NCBI RefSeq assembly: GCF_011320225.1
Contig: NZ_JAAOEN010000002.1
Coordinates: 669,644-733,643, forward strand
Source: Phytoactinopolyspora limicola
Lineage (GTDB): Bacteria > Actinomycetota > Actinomycetes > Jiangellales > Jiangellaceae
DNA length: 64,000 bases
Reading direction: 5' to 3'
Position numbers and translations under genes: made by a program. Position 1 is the stretch's first letter. Every line of letters starts with the position of its first letter. This document shows, one piece after another, positions 35,580-46,295 of the stretch. Below the pieces are notes generated by a model. It was not told the DNA's origin and searched no databases. It saw only the letters and a program-made list of their open reading frames with translations.

Positions 35580-37070
35580 ATGCAGGATCTATTCGTCGAC
35601 GGGCAGTGGGTCGGGTCGACCGGATCCGGGCCGGGGCGGGTGATCCTCAACCCGTTCGACGGAAGCGAACTCGCCACGGTGACCGAGGCCGGTGCGGACG
35701 ACGTCCACGCCGCCGTTCGCGCCGCCCGCACCGCGTTCGACAGCGGCCCGTGGCGCTCCACTACCGCGCGGCACCGCGGCGAACTGCTCCGCGCCATCTC
35801 CGCTCTCCTCGTTCGCGACCGCGCGGAGATCGCCCGAATCGAAAGCCTGGACACCGGCAAAACCCTCACCGAGGGCGGTATCGACGTCGACGACGTCGCA
35901 GCCGTGTTCCGTTACTACGCCGGTCTGGCCGACACCGACGCCGGACGGGTCGTCGACACCGGCAACCCGGACGTCGTCAGCCGGGTAGTCCACGAACCGG
36001 TCGGAGTCTGCGCCCTCATCACCCCGTGGAACTATCCCTTGCTTCAACTCTCCTGGAAGCTGGCCCCGGCTCTCGCCGCCGGTAACACCGTGGTGATCAA
36101 ACCCAGCGAGGTCACGCCGCTGTCCAGCATCCACCTGGTGCGGCTCGTGGACGAGGTGGGTTTCCCGGCCGGCGTCGTCAACCTGGTCCTAGGAGCCGGA
36201 GCCACCACGGGAGCCGCACTCGTCGAACATCCACACGTCGATCTCATCTCGTTCACCGGCGGCCTGGCCACCGGCCGGGCGATCATGGCCGCTGCCGCCG
36301 CCGACGTCAAGCGGATAGCGCTGGAGCTCGGCGGCAAGAATCCGAACGTCGTCTTCGCCGACACCGACTTCGACACCGCCGTCGACTACGCGCTCATGGC
36401 GGCATTCCTCCACTCGGGCCAGGTGTGCTCCGCGGGGTCCCGGCTGATCGTCGAGTCGTCCATCCACGACAGTTTCGTCGCCGAACTGGCCCGTCGCGCC
36501 GACGCGATCCAACTCGGCAACGGCCTCGACGAGACGACGGAGTGCGGCCCCCTCGTGTCGAGCGAGCATCGGGCGAAGGTCGAGGCCCACATCGAACGGG
36601 CACTGGCCGACGGCGCCCGGTTGGTTACGGGTGGCCGGCGGCCGGAGGACCCAACTCTGGCCAACGGCTACTTCCTGCGCCCGACGATTTTCGCTGACTG
36701 CCGCTCCGACCTGGCCATCGTTCAGGACGAGGTCTTCGGACCCGTCGTCACCGTCGAGCGCTTCGACACCGAGGACGAAGCCATCCGGCTGGCCAACAAC
36801 ACCAGCTACGGCCTGGCCGGTGCCGTATGGACCAACGATGCCTCACGCGCACAGCGGGTGGCCGGCGCGCTCCGACACGGCACGGTGTGGATCAACGACT
36901 TCCACCCCTACGTCCCCCAAGCCGAATGGGGCGGGTTCGGCAAGTCCGGCATCGGCCGCGAACTGGGGCCGTCCGGGCTCGACGAGTACCGCGAAACCAA
37001 ACACGTCTACCAGAACACGCGGCCGGCCCCGCAACGTTGGTTCGCCGGAGGGGAGAACCGCGATGGGTGA
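35580..37070 (+). CDS. betB: betaine-aldehyde dehydrogenase
   Basis: A 496-residue aldehyde dehydrogenase. ITPWNYP with Asn151, KPSE, the general base Glu249 (LELGGKNPN) and the nucleophile Cys283 (GQVCSAGSR) are all in place. It oxidises betaine aldehyde to glycine betaine with NAD(P)+. It is the first gene of a three-gene run with betA (8-nt overlap) and a BCCT transporter, which supports the assignment over other aldehyde dehydrogenases. Expression is probably under the divergent TetR. Confidence 0.92.
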   Translation: MQDLFVDGQWVGSTGSGPGRVILNPFDGSELATVTEAGADDVHAAVRAARTAFDSGPWRSTTARHRGELLRAISALLVRDRAEIARIESLDTGKTLTEGGIDVDDVAAVFRYYAGLADTDAGRVVDTGNPDVVSRVVHEPVGVCALITPWNYPLLQLSWKLAPALAAGNTVVIKPSEVTPLSSIHLVRLVDEVGFPAGVVNLVLGAGATTGAALVEHPHVDLISFTGGLATGRAIMAAAAADVKRIALELGGKNPNVVFADTDFDTAVDYALMAAFLHSGQVCSAGSRLIVESSIHDSFVAELARRADAIQLGNGLDETTECGPLVSSEHRAKVEAHIERALADGARLVTGGRRPEDPTLANGYFLRPTIFADCRSDLAIVQDEVFGPVVTVERFDTEDEAIRLANNTSYGLAGAVWTNDASRAQRVAGALRHGTVWINDFHPYVPQAEWGGFGKSGIGRELGPSGLDEYRETKHVYQNTRPAPQRWFAGGENRDG

Positions 37071-38718
37071 GTACTTCGACTATGTCATCGTCGGGGGCGG
37101 CTCGGCCGGTTGTGTACTCGCCAACCGGCTCAGCGCCGATCCGGGGACGTCGGTACTGGTCCTCGAGGCCGGCCGGCCGGACTGGATCTGGGACGTCTTC
37201 ATCCATATGCCGGCCGCTCTGACCATGGTGATCGGCAACCGGTTCTATGACTGGAAGTACGTATCCGAACCCGAGCCGTACATGGGTGGGCGGCGGGTCA
37301 GCCACGGCCGCGGCAAGGTGCTCGGCGGATCCAGCTCCATCAACGGGATGATCTTCCAACGCGGAAACCCCTTGGATCTGGAACGGTGGGCCGCCGACCC
37401 GGGCATGCAGACGTGGGACTACGCCCATTGCCTGCCGTACTTCAAGCGGATGGAGCACTGCGCCGCCGGTGCCGACGAGTGGCGCGGTCAGGGTGGGCCG
37501 TTGTGGCTGGAACGTGGTCCGGCCGTCAACCCGCTGTTCCGGGCGTTTCTGGATGCCGCTCAACAGGCCGGGTACCCGCTGACGTCCGACGTCAACGGCT
37601 ACCAGCAGGAAGGTTTCGCCCGGTTCGACCGCACCATCCGCAACGGCCGCCGCTGGTCGGCGGCGCGGGCCTACCTGCACCCGGTCAAGAAGCGCCGCAA
37701 CCTCACCGTCCGGTGCCTGGCCCTCGCCCACCGCGTGGTGTTCCAGGGCACCCGGGCGGTGGGCGTCGAATACAGCCGCCCCGGTGGGCGCAACCACCGG
37801 GTGCATGCCGGCGAGGTGATCCTCTCCGGCGGTGCGATCAACACGCCACAGCTGCTGCAACTGTCCGGCGTCGGCAACCCCGCCGAATTGAGCCGGCTTG
37901 GTATCAATCCAGTACAGGCGCTGCCCGGCGTCGGCGAGAACCTCCAGGACCACCTGGAGGTATACGTCCAGCACGCGTGTACCCAGCCGATCTCGTTCAA
38001 TCCGGCGCTCAAGCTGGTCAACCGGCCGAAGATCGGGTTGCAGTGGTTGCTCTCCCGGCGCGGCCCGGCCGCCACCAACCACTTCGAGGCCGGCGGCTTC
38101 GTCCGCGGGAACGACGACGTGGACTACCCCAACCTGATGTTCCACTTCCTGCCGATCGCGGTGCGCTACGACGGCACACCCGTCGACGCGGAACACGGGT
38201 ATCAGGTGCATATCGGACCCATGTACTCCGACGTCCGTGGCAGCGTCAAGATCACGTCGACCAATCCCCGGCGCCACCCGGCCCTGCGATTCAACTACCT
38301 ATCCACGGAGAACGACCGCAAGGAGTGGGTCGAAGCGATCCGGGTCGCCCGGGAGATCCTCGCCCAGCCGGCGTTCGGCGACTTCGACGGCGGAGAGCTT
38401 TCTCCCGGGCCGGCGGTCCGGACCGACGAGGAGATTCTCGAGTGGGTCGCACGCGACGCCGAGACCGCCTACCACCCGTCGTGTACCGCGCGGATGGGCG
38501 TCGACGAGATGTCCGTCGTCGATCCGTCGTCGATGGCGGTCCACGGGCTCGACGGCCTGCGCGTCGCCGACGCCTCGGCGATGCCCTACCTCACCAACGG
38601 CAACATCTACGCCCCGGTGATCATGCTGGCCGAGAAGGCCGCCGATCTCATCATGGGCAACCCGCCGCTGCCGGCGGCGCCGACCGAGTTCTACCGACAT
38701 CGCGCACAGAAAGGGTGA
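37063..38718 (+). CDS. betA: choline dehydrogenase (GMC oxidoreductase)
   Basis: A 551-residue FAD-dependent GMC oxidoreductase. The N-terminal dinucleotide site is [32 protein letters not shown] is GMC signature 1, [15 protein letters not shown] signature 2; [11 protein letters not shown] carries the active-site His. It oxidises choline to betaine aldehyde at the membrane face. The ATG lies 8 nt inside the end of betB, with a purine-rich GGAGGGGAG ribosome site. Confidence 0.92.
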   Translation: MGEYFDYVIVGGGSAGCVLANRLSADPGTSVLVLEAGRPDWIWDVFIHMPAALTMVIGNRFYDWKYVSEPEPYMGGRRVSHGRGKVLGGSSSINGMIFQRGNPLDLERWAADPGMQTWDYAHCLPYFKRMEHCAAGADEWRGQGGPLWLERGPAVNPLFRAFLDAAQQAGYPLTSDVNGYQQEGFARFDRTIRNGRRWSAARAYLHPVKKRRNLTVRCLALAHRVVFQGTRAVGVEYSRPGGRNHRVHAGEVILSGGAINTPQLLQLSGVGNPAELSRLGINPVQALPGVGENLQDHLEVYVQHACTQPISFNPALKLVNRPKIGLQWLLSRRGPAATNHFEAGGFVRGNDDVDYPNLMFHFLPIAVRYDGTPVDAEHGYQVHIGPMYSDVRGSVKITSTNPRRHPALRFNYLSTENDRKEWVEAIRVAREILAQPAFGDFDGGELSPGPAVRTDEEILEWVARDAETAYHPSCTARMGVDEMSVVDPSSMAVHGLDGLRVADASAMPYLTNGNIYAPVIMLAEKAADLIMGNPPLPAAPTEFYRHRAQKG

Positions 38719-38722
38719 ACCC

Positions 38723-40771
38723 GTGGAGTCAGGTCAACGGCCCGCCGAGCCAGTCCCCACCACCACGGCCGATTCGGTCCCTACACGAAACCGCATCAAC
38801 CCGCTGGTGTTCTTCGGGTCGTCCGCGCTGATCGTCGCGCTGTCGGTGTGGGCGATCATCACACCCGACGGTGCGGCCAACGCCATCGGGGCGGTCGTCG
38901 AGCGCATCTCCCACGGCTTCGGCTGGTACTACTTCCTGGCCGCGACGCTGTTCCTCGTCTTCGTGGTGTTCATCGCCGTCTCCCGCTACGGCAAGATCAA
39001 GCTGGGACCACAGCACTCCACCCCCGACTACAGTCTGTTCGCCTGGGCGGCCATGCTGTTCGCCGCGGGAATCGGCATCGACCTGATGTTCTTCTCGGTC
39101 GCCGGCCCGGTCACGCACTACCTGGCCCCGCCGGAAGGTGACCCAGAGACTATCGAGGCGGCCCGCCAGGGCATCGTGTGGACGCTATTCCACTACGGGA
39201 TCACCGGCTGGGCGATGTACGCGCTGATGGGAATGGCGCTGGGGTACTTCGCGTTCCGGTACCGGTTGCCGCTATCCATCCGCTCCGCGTTGTTCCCCCT
39301 CATCGGCCAACGCATCCACGGACGGATCGGCGATGCCGTGGATCTCGCCGCGGTCATCGGCACCATCTTCGGCATCGCCGTTTCACTCGGCATCGGGGTC
39401 GTCCAACTGAACTTCGGGCTGAACTTCCTCTTCGACGTCCCGGTCGGCACGGCCGCGCAAATCGCGCTGATCACGGTGGCGGTGCTGATGGCCACGGTGT
39501 CCGCCGTCGCCGGCGTCGACAAGGGCATCCGCCGTCTCTCCGAGCTCAACGTCGTGCTGGCGATCGGCCTAATGATCTACGTCGCTATCTACGAAGACCC
39601 GATCGAACTCCTCAACGGCCTGGTCATGAACATCGGCGACTACGCCAGCCGGTTCCCCGGCATGACCATGAACACCTTCGCCTACGACCCACCCACCGAG
39701 TGGCTCAACGACTGGACGTTGTTCTTCTGGGCCTGGTGGATCGCCTGGGCGCCGTTCGTCGGCCTGTTCCTGGCCCGGATCTCGCGCGGACGCACCATCC
39801 GGCAGTTCGTGTCGGCCACTCTTGTGGTGCCGTTCCTGTTCACGTTGTCCTTCCTGTCGATCTTCGGCAACAGCGCACTCAGCATCGTGCGCGGCGGGAA
39901 CACAGAGTTCGGCGAGACCGCCATGGACACCCCGGAGGAGGGCTTCTACACCCTGCTCGACCAATACCCCGGCGTCACGTTCAGCGCTGGTCTGGCCACG
40001 TTCGTCGGCCTGCTGTTCTACGTGACCTCCGCCGACTCCGGCGCCCTCGTCATGGGCAACTTCACCTCCCGGCTGGGCTCGTCGGCCACCGACGCCTCAC
40101 GCTGGGTGCGGATCTTCTGGGCCGCCGCGACCGGCCTGCTGACCCTGGCGATGCTGCTGGTGGGCGGGGTGGACGCGTTGACCAGCGCCACGATCATCAT
40201 GGGCCTGCCGTTCTCCTTCGTCATGTTCATGGTCATGTGGGGGCTGTACCGGGCGCTGCGGGTCGAACGGTTCCGCGAGGACGCGATCCGCACCAGCCTG
40301 CCGTCGTCGCTGTCGGAGCGCACGACGATGGAACCGCGCAGCGTGCACCGCAGCTGGCGGCAACGGCTGGCCCGGGTGATGAGCTACCCGGACCGGCACA
40401 CGGCCGACCGATTCGTGGAGCAGGTCAGCCGGCCGGCTCTGCACGAGGTCGCCGACGAGCTCCGGGAACGGGGGGCCCACGCGTCGGTCACCGAGGGGAT
40501 GGTGGACACCGTTGGTCTGCCGCATCTGGAGCTACGGATCCGGTGCGGAGACCAGGAAGATTTCACCTATCGGCTGTGGCCGTCGGAAAGCAGCGTTCCG
40601 TCGTTCGCTCCACGCCGGCTCGGCGCCGCGGAAAAGTACGTCCGATATGAAGTCTTCCTGTCCGAGGGCAGCCAGGAGTACGACGTCATGGGCTACAGCA
40701 AGGAGCAGCTCATCGGCGATGTCCTCGACCAGTACGAGCGACACCTCGAGTTCCTCCGCCTCACCCCCTGA
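38723..40771 (+). CDS. betT: BCCT-family choline transporter
   Basis: A 682-residue BCCT transporter with 12 membrane segments and the family signature WTLFFWAWWIAWAPFVG, followed by LFLARISRGRTIRQF. The C-terminal cytosolic extension of about 150 residues, with MSYPDRHTADRFVEQV and DFTYRLWPSESSVPSF, is the regulatory tail typical of BetT choline carriers and can adjust activity to osmolarity. The GTG start is 4 nt after betA. Together the operon converts imported choline to the osmoprotectant glycine betaine. Confidence 0.9.
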   Translation: MESGQRPAEPVPTTTADSVPTRNRINPLVFFGSSALIVALSVWAIITPDGAANAIGAVVERISHGFGWYYFLAATLFLVFVVFIAVSRYGKIKLGPQHSTPDYSLFAWAAMLFAAGIGIDLMFFSVAGPVTHYLAPPEGDPETIEAARQGIVWTLFHYGITGWAMYALMGMALGYFAFRYRLPLSIRSALFPLIGQRIHGRIGDAVDLAAVIGTIFGIAVSLGIGVVQLNFGLNFLFDVPVGTAAQIALITVAVLMATVSAVAGVDKGIRRLSELNVVLAIGLMIYVAIYEDPIELLNGLVMNIGDYASRFPGMTMNTFAYDPPTEWLNDWTLFFWAWWIAWAPFVGLFLARISRGRTIRQFVSATLVVPFLFTLSFLSIFGNSALSIVRGGNTEFGETAMDTPEEGFYTLLDQYPGVTFSAGLATFVGLLFYVTSADSGALVMGNFTSRLGSSATDASRWVRIFWAAATGLLTLAMLLVGGVDALTSATIIMGLPFSFVMFMVMWGLYRALRVERFREDAIRTSLPSSLSERTTMEPRSVHRSWRQRLARVMSYPDRHTADRFVEQVSRPALHEVADELRERGAHASVTEGMVDTVGLPHLELRIRCGDQEDFTYRLWPSESSVPSFAPRRLGAAEKYVRYEVFLSEGSQEYDVMGYSKEQLIGDVLDQYERHLEFLRLTP

Positions 40772-40844
40772 CCCCGACCACCCCCATCTTCTGCGACGTG
40801 TCAGGCCGAAAACGGGGTGGGCGGACCGGATAGCCCGCGTGGGG

Positions 40845-40850
40845 TAGCGT
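40845..40850 (+). promoter_or_regulatory. -10 box for leaderless fbiA
   Basis: TAGCGT, 6 nt before the GTG at 40857. Confidence 0.6.
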
Positions 40851-40856
40851 CATGGC

Positions 40857-41822
40857 GTGCTGAAGATAACCGCGCTGGCCGGCGGCATCGGCGGGGGCCG
40901 ATTCCTGCGGGGTCTGCTCCGGGCCGCACCGGACGCCGAGATCACCGTCATCGGCAACACCGCCGACGACATCACCCTCCACGGGCTGCACGTCAGCCCC
41001 GACCTAGACACGGTGATGTACACCCTCGGCGGCGGAATCCACGAAGAGCAGGGGTGGGGCCGGGCCGACGAGACGTTCTCGGTCGCCGAGGAGCTCGCCG
41101 CGTACGGCGCACACCCACAGTGGTTCACGCTGGGCGACCGCGATATCGCCACCCACCTGGTCCGCACCCAGATGCTCGCCGCCGGCTACCCGCTCTCGGC
41201 CGTCACCGAAGCGCTGTGCGACCGCTGGCAACCCGGCGTCCGGCTGGTGCCGATGACGGACGAACGGGTCGAGACACACGTCGTCGTCGACGAGGACGGT
41301 CACCATCGAGCTATCCACTTCCAGGAGTGGTGGGTGCGGATGCACGCGTCGATCCCCGCCGAGCGGATCGTGTTCACCGGCATCGAGTCCGCCACCCCCG
41401 CACCGGGTGTCCTCGATGCACTGGACGCCGCGGACGTCATCGTCTTGCCGCCGTCCAACCCGGTGGTCAGCATCGGCCCGATCCTCGCGGTCAGCGGGAT
41501 CCGCGAGGCCCTCTCGTCGTCGACGGCACCGGTGGTGGGGCTCTCCCCGATCATCGGCACCGCGCCTGTCCGGGGGATGGCCGACGCCGTGCTACGCACC
41601 ATCGGCGTCGAGGTCAGCCCCCAAGGGGTAGCGGGTATGTTCACCGACATCCTCGACGGCTGGCTGGTCCACTCGTCCGACTCCGACGTGGTGCCCCACG
41701 TCGAGGCCCTCGGCGTCCGCTGCCGGGCGGTGCCGCTGCTGATGAGCGACATCGACGCCACGTCGGCGATGGCCAGTGCTGCCCTCGACCTGGCCGCCGG
41801 CATCCGAGGACGTGACTCATGA
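40857..41822 (+). CDS. fbiA: FbiA/CofD 2-phospho-lactate-type transferase (coenzyme F420)
   Basis: A 321-residue CofD-family protein with ALAGGIGGGRFLRGL at the N-terminus, VIGNTADDITLHGLHVSPDLDT and VVGLSPIIG. It joins the phospho-lactate or phosphoenolpyruvate moiety to Fo to give (dehydro)F420-0. The gene starts at a GTG directly preceded by a TAGCGT box, so it is probably leaderless, and overlaps fbiB by 4 nt (ATGA). The host therefore makes F420. Confidence 0.96.
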   Translation: MLKITALAGGIGGGRFLRGLLRAAPDAEITVIGNTADDITLHGLHVSPDLDTVMYTLGGGIHEEQGWGRADETFSVAEELAAYGAHPQWFTLGDRDIATHLVRTQMLAAGYPLSAVTEALCDRWQPGVRLVPMTDERVETHVVVDEDGHHRAIHFQEWWVRMHASIPAERIVFTGIESATPAPGVLDALDAADVIVLPPSNPVVSIGPILAVSGIREALSSSTAPVVGLSPIIGTAPVRGMADAVLRTIGVEVSPQGVAGMFTDILDGWLVHSSDSDVVPHVEALGVRCRAVPLLMSDIDATSAMASAALDLAAGIRGRDS

Positions 41823-43129
41823 GCCGCCGCTCCCAGCGGGTGACCGACACCTCAGCACTCCACTACGAGGTGCGCGGGATCCCGGGTATTCCTGAAGTCC
41901 GGCCCGGTGACGACCTCGCCGGCCTGCTGATCCAGGCGCTCTCGGGCAGCCCTCAGAGCGCCGCCGCACCGACCGGCCCCGCACCGACCGGCCCCGCACC
42001 GACCGGCCCCGCACGGACCACCGCGGACGACGAGCCACCGGCACTGGCCGACGGCGACATCGTGGTTGTCACGAGCAAGATCGTCAGCAAGGCCGAGGGT
42101 CGCATCCGCACCGGCGTCGACCGCGACGCCGCCATCGACGACGAAGCCGTCCGCACCATCTCGGAGTGGACCACCCCCCGGGGCCGCACCAGGATCGTCG
42201 AGACCAGGCACGGCTTCGTCATGGCCGCCGCCGGGGTCGACGCCTCCAACGTCGAGCCGGGCACCGTCGTCCTGCTCCCCGAAGACCCCGACGCCTCGGC
42301 CCACCGGCTGCGCAACGCCCTGCGTGAGCGGCTCGGCGTACGGGTCGGCGTCGTCCTGACCGACACCGCGGGGCGGGTATGGCGCAACGGCGTCACCGAC
42401 ATGGCCATCGGCGCCGCCGGGATCCACGTCGTCGACGACCTCCGGGGCTCGGTGGATCCATACGGCAACGACCTCGGCGTGACGGTGGTGGCGGTCGCCG
42501 ACGAGCTGGCCGCCGCGTCAGAGCTGGTCCGGGCGAAACTTTCCGGTGTCCCGGTGGCCATCGTCCGCGGCCTGGGCCACCTGCTGCTGCCCGACGGCGC
42601 CCCCGACCCCGGCGGGTCCGCGCTCGTCCGTCCGTCGGCCGACGACCGGTTCCGCCTCGGCACCCCGGAGGCCATGCGCGAGGCCGTCACCCATCGCCGC
42701 ACCGTGACGACGTTCGCCGCCGCCCCGGTCGGACCGGACTTGATCCGCCGCGCCATCGACGCCGCCCGGATCGCGCCCCATCCGGGCCTTGCCGAGTCGC
42801 CCGCGCGGTTCGTCGTCGTCGAATCCGACGCCGCGCACAAAGCGCTGGCCGACGTCGTCCGGGTGGTCGACCCTGAGGCAGCGACCATCCTGGCCGGTGC
42901 GCCCCGGATCGTCATTCCATGCTCAACTGACACCAGCACCGAGGCCACGCTCGCGCTCGGGGCCGCGGTGGAGAACGTGCTGATCGCGTTGGCCGCCGAC
43001 GGGCTCGGCTCGGCGTGGCTTCTCCCGCCCGTGGATCAATCCGACGCAACCACCGCGCTCGACCTACCCGCCGGATTGACCCCGTACGGCGCGATCGCTC
43101 TGGGCCATCCCGCCTCGCCGGCCCACTAG
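41819..43129 (+). CDS. fbiB: FbiB, F420:gamma-glutamyl ligase fused to nitroreductase-like domain
   Basis: A 436-residue bifunctional protein. The N-terminal CofE-like ligase (residues about 1-260) shows GDIVVVTSKIVSKAEGR and VVLTDTAGRVWRNGVTDMAIG. The C-terminal FMN-binding nitroreductase-like domain starts at about 280 (AVTHRRTVTTF). It adds glutamates to F420-0, and the C-terminal domain reduces dehydro-F420. An in-frame insert of three APTGP units (residues 48-62) from a 15-bp tandem repeat sits in the N-terminal domain. It is coupled to fbiA. Confidence 0.95.
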   Translation: MSRRSQRVTDTSALHYEVRGIPGIPEVRPGDDLAGLLIQALSGSPQSAAAPTGPAPTGPAPTGPARTTADDEPPALADGDIVVVTSKIVSKAEGRIRTGVDRDAAIDDEAVRTISEWTTPRGRTRIVETRHGFVMAAAGVDASNVEPGTVVLLPEDPDASAHRLRNALRERLGVRVGVVLTDTAGRVWRNGVTDMAIGAAGIHVVDDLRGSVDPYGNDLGVTVVAVADELAAASELVRAKLSGVPVAIVRGLGHLLLPDGAPDPGGSALVRPSADDRFRLGTPEAMREAVTHRRTVTTFAAAPVGPDLIRRAIDAARIAPHPGLAESPARFVVVESDAAHKALADVVRVVDPEAATILAGAPRIVIPCSTDTSTEATLALGAAVENVLIALAADGLGSAWLLPPVDQSDATTALDLPAGLTPYGAIALGHPASPAH

Positions 43130-43184
43130 TCGCGCCGGCGGCCAGGGACCGGGCACACCCCGGTCGGCGGTCAGCGCCAACGCG

Positions 43185-43190
43185 TAGCCT
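43185..43190 (+). promoter_or_regulatory. -10 box for leaderless TIGR03089-like gene
   Basis: TAGCCT, 6 nt before the ATG at 43197. Confidence 0.55.
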
Positions 43191-43196
43191 CGTGCC

Positions 43197-43952
43197 ATGG
43201 TCACGACGCCGTACGAGCTACTACGGTCCGAGCTGAACCGGGATGGCTCCCGACCGCTGCTCACCTTCTACGACGATGCCACCGGCGAACGGGTGGAGCT
43301 GTCGGTCACCACCTTCGACAACTGGGTGGCCAAGACCGCCGGCCTGCTCCGCGACGACCTCGCCGTCGACTCCGGCGGGCGGGTGACACTGCTGCTACCG
43401 CCACATTGGCAGTCGCTCGCCTGGGCCGCGGCGTGCTGGGCGCTGGGCGCATGTGTGGTCACCACCACCGACGACGCCGCAGTGGTGGTCTCTGGCCCGG
43501 ACACTCTCGACGACGCCGCCGCGGCCGACGTCACCGACGTGGTGGCCCTGTCGCTGCGTCCTCTCGGAGGACGGTTCACCGAGGCGCTGCCGATTGGTGT
43601 GCTCGACTACGCCGTCGAAGTGCCCGGCCATCCCGACCAGTTGATCCCGTATGTACCTCCCGCCGCCGAGGAACCCGCCCTCGACCACGGCACGTCCATC
43701 CACACGCTCAGCGGGTTGGTGACGCTTGCCCGCGGCCGGGCCGAACAGCTGGGCGCGGCCCCCGGTGCCCGGCTGCTGGTCACCGCGCACGATCTGCCGT
43801 CGGCGCTCCTTGACGCGTTGCTGGTACCGCTGGTGGTGGGGGGCTCGGCAGTGCTGGTCCGGCATGAAGACACCACGGGCCGGGCGGCCCGAGTAGCCAG
43901 CGAACGGGTGACGCTGGAGGTCCCCACGGCGACACGTCGTGAGACTGCCTAG
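43197..43952 (+). CDS. TIGR03089-like protein, truncated adenylate-forming fold
   Basis: A 251-residue protein matching the actinobacterial TIGR03089 family: PLLTFYDDATGERVELSVTTF, NWVAKTAGLL, and LLLPPHWQSLAWAAACWALG. It resembles the N-terminal subdomain of acyl-CoA synthetases but lacks the ATP-binding TSGTTG loop and the C-terminal lid, so it is unlikely to activate acids. The role is unknown. It is followed 6 nt later by the double glycosyltransferase gene, suggesting co-transcription. Confidence 0.78.
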   Translation: MVTTPYELLRSELNRDGSRPLLTFYDDATGERVELSVTTFDNWVAKTAGLLRDDLAVDSGGRVTLLLPPHWQSLAWAAACWALGACVVTTTDDAAVVVSGPDTLDDAAAADVTDVVALSLRPLGGRFTEALPIGVLDYAVEVPGHPDQLIPYVPPAAEEPALDHGTSIHTLSGLVTLARGRAEQLGAAPGARLLVTAHDLPSALLDALLVPLVVGGSAVLVRHEDTTGRAARVASERVTLEVPTATRRETA

Positions 43953-43958
43953 GTATAC

Positions 43959-46214
43959 ATGGCATCATCGGTTCCCGTGCCAGTCATAGAGCCCACCGAC
44001 GTCGACGTCCTCGACATCTCCGACCTGCGTTTCGCCGGTGGGACGGCGCACAGCATCGCCGAGGAGATCAAAGCCCAGCATGCGGTCGGCTACACCACCG
44101 CGCTGATCCACCTCAACGGTCCGCTGGTCGCCAAGGTGTCGCCGGTCAACCCGATGATCCGGCAGGAGGTGGAGCGCGGGCACGCCCATCTGTTGATCCG
44201 AGGCGAGGCGGTGCGGGCCCGGCTGGCCGTGGTCCGGCATCCCGCCGTGCTCCAGGAAGCGGCGGACCAACTGCCGCCGGTGGACGCGGATCGCGTGGTG
44301 ATCGTCGCCAACGCCGCCCCGCACGACATCGACGGACACGAGCACTACCGACCCGAAGATGTTCATCGCATCGCTCAAGACCGGTTCGGACAGGACCCGC
44401 TGTGGGCTCCTATCGGGCCGCTGGTCCGCGAGGCGATCGCCAGGCGGGTGCCGCCGGCGCAGCTCCTCGACACCGACTGGGTGAACATCATCGACGTCGA
44501 CGCCTGGGCCGCGCCGCGCGGGGAACCGGGCGAGCGGCCGGTGATCGGCCGGCATAGCCGGGCCTCGGCGCAGAAGTGGCCGGCCGACGTCGAAACTCTC
44601 CAGGCGGCCTACCCCGTGGACGGCTCGTGGACGGTGCGGGTGCTGGGTGGTGCCGATCCGGCCGAGGCACTACTCGGGCAGTTGCCGGCGACGTGGGAGG
44701 TGTACGAGTTCGGGGCGATGTCTCCTCGGGAGTTCCTCGCCGGGCTGGACTTCTTCGTCTACTACCACGACCCGCGCTGGATCGAGGCGTTCGGCCGCAC
44801 CATTCTCGAGGCCCTGGCCAGCGGGGTGCCGGCGATCCTGCCGCCACATTTCGAGGCGCTTTTCGGTGAAGCCGCGATCTACGCCCAACCACACGAGGTC
44901 CGCCGAGTGGTCACCGAACTATTCGCCGATCGGGCGGGGTACAACGAGCAGGTGGCCAGGGCGGCAGCCCTGGTGCGGTCGACGTTCGGCTACGAGGCAC
45001 ACGTATCCCGATTGGCCGAGCTGGTCGGCGAACCGTCCGCGCCCGAACCGGTCACCGTCGCACCCGACGAACCTGAACCGCATCGGGAGCCGGCCGTCGT
45101 CGACCACGGTGCGGCCAGTGCGGACGACGCGCCCGAACCGGCCCGTCCGCGCATCTTGTTCATCTCCAGCAACGGCTCCGGCATGGGTCATCTGACCAGA
45201 CTGCTGTCCTACGCGGTGCGGTGTGAGCCGACCGCGGAACCGTACTTCCTGTCGTTGTCACAGGCGGTGCCGATCGTCGCAGAGTTCGGCTACAGCTTCG
45301 AGTATCTGCCATCGATGCCGGCCACTGGCCTGGCGCCACAGCGGTGGCACGCCTACTTCGCCGCGAGTGTGCTGCAGACGATGGAGCGGGTCCGCCCCGC
45401 CGTGGTGGTCTTCGATGGCACCTGGCCCTACGAAGGTATTCCGTCGGTGCGTGCCGCACTGCCCGAGGTGGCGTGGGTGTGGTCGCGGCGGGGAATGTGG
45501 AAGGCCGGAGAAGGCCAGGACCGGCTGGCCAAGGCGGACTGGTTCGACCTCGTGATCGAGCCCGGCGATCTCGCCGCCCCGGCCGACCGTGGAGTGACGG
45601 CCAGGGACGACGTCGCGGAGCGGCTCGGCCCGGTCACCTTGCTGGATCCCGACGAGTTGATGAGCCGAGGGGCCGCCCGGGAGGCCCTGGGCCTGGATCC
45701 GGCGTCGCCGATGGCGTTGGTGTCGCTCGGGGCTGGCAATATCAACGACACCCGGGGCGATGTCGGGGCATCCATCGCGGCCCTGTGGAGCTTGGGTGTG
45801 CAGGTATGCGTCACTCGCGCCGAAATCGCCAGCGGCGGCGGGGACCACCCGGACGTGCACCTGGTGCGTACCTATCCGCTGTCGAGGTATTACCGTGCGT
45901 TCGATCTGGCGATCAGCGCGGCGGGCTACAACTCGTTCCATGAGTTGTTGCGCTTCGGGGTGCCGACACTGTTCGTGCCGAACCTGGCCACGGCGCTGGA
46001 CGACCAACCAGGGCGGTCCCGGCACGCGGCCGAGCAGGGGTGGGCGTACGAGTTGCCGTCGGTGTCGGTGGACGCGGCCAAGCCGCTGCTCACGGACCTG
46101 TTGGCACATGGCACCGAGATGACCGCCCGGGCGCGGGTGGTAGACCCGGGTAACGGCGCCGCCGACGCGGCAGCTCTGATCACGGGCCTGATCCGCGCAC
46201 ATCAGCTGCGGTGA
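43959..46214 (+). CDS. double glycosyltransferase (two GT-B-type domains fused)
   Basis: A 751-residue protein in which two GT-B-like enzymes appear joined. The N-terminal half (about 15-370) has the C-terminal donor-binding features of a GT4 family enzyme (YEFGAMSPREFLAGLDFFVYY, FGRTILEALASGVPAILP). After an acidic Pro-rich linker (about 370-395), the second half begins ILFISSNGSGMGHLTRLLSY, a MurG/UGT-like Gly-rich loop, and ends with DLAISAAGYNSFHELLRFG and NLATALDDQPGRSRHA, the MurG-type acceptor/donor site. The acceptor is unknown. Cell-surface glycan synthesis is likely. Confidence 0.85.
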   Translation: MASSVPVPVIEPTDVDVLDISDLRFAGGTAHSIAEEIKAQHAVGYTTALIHLNGPLVAKVSPVNPMIRQEVERGHAHLLIRGEAVRARLAVVRHPAVLQEAADQLPPVDADRVVIVANAAPHDIDGHEHYRPEDVHRIAQDRFGQDPLWAPIGPLVREAIARRVPPAQLLDTDWVNIIDVDAWAAPRGEPGERPVIGRHSRASAQKWPADVETLQAAYPVDGSWTVRVLGGADPAEALLGQLPATWEVYEFGAMSPREFLAGLDFFVYYHDPRWIEAFGRTILEALASGVPAILPPHFEALFGEAAIYAQPHEVRRVVTELFADRAGYNEQVARAAALVRSTFGYEAHVSRLAELVGEPSAPEPVTVAPDEPEPHREPAVVDHGAASADDAPEPARPRILFISSNGSGMGHLTRLLSYAVRCEPTAEPYFLSLSQAVPIVAEFGYSFEYLPSMPATGLAPQRWHAYFAASVLQTMERVRPAVVVFDGTWPYEGIPSVRAALPEVAWVWSRRGMWKAGEGQDRLAKADWFDLVIEPGDLAAPADRGVTARDDVAERLGPVTLLDPDELMSRGAAREALGLDPASPMALVSLGAGNINDTRGDVGASIAALWSLGVQVCVTRAEIASGGGDHPDVHLVRTYPLSRYYRAFDLAISAAGYNSFHELLRFGVPTLFVPNLATALDDQPGRSRHAAEQGWAYELPSVSVDAAKPLLTDLLAHGTEMTARARVVDPGNGAADAAALITGLIRAHQLR

Positions 46215-46295
46215 CGGGCCGGTGTCCCCGGTCTTGATCGGCCCGCATCCTTGACGCGTCACCGCCGCCGGGCGCGGGGAGCCGGCGCAGGGCAC

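Noticed and set aside
43197..43952. Complete acyl-CoA synthetase
   Set aside because: Only 251 residues, with no ATP-binding loop or C-terminal lid.
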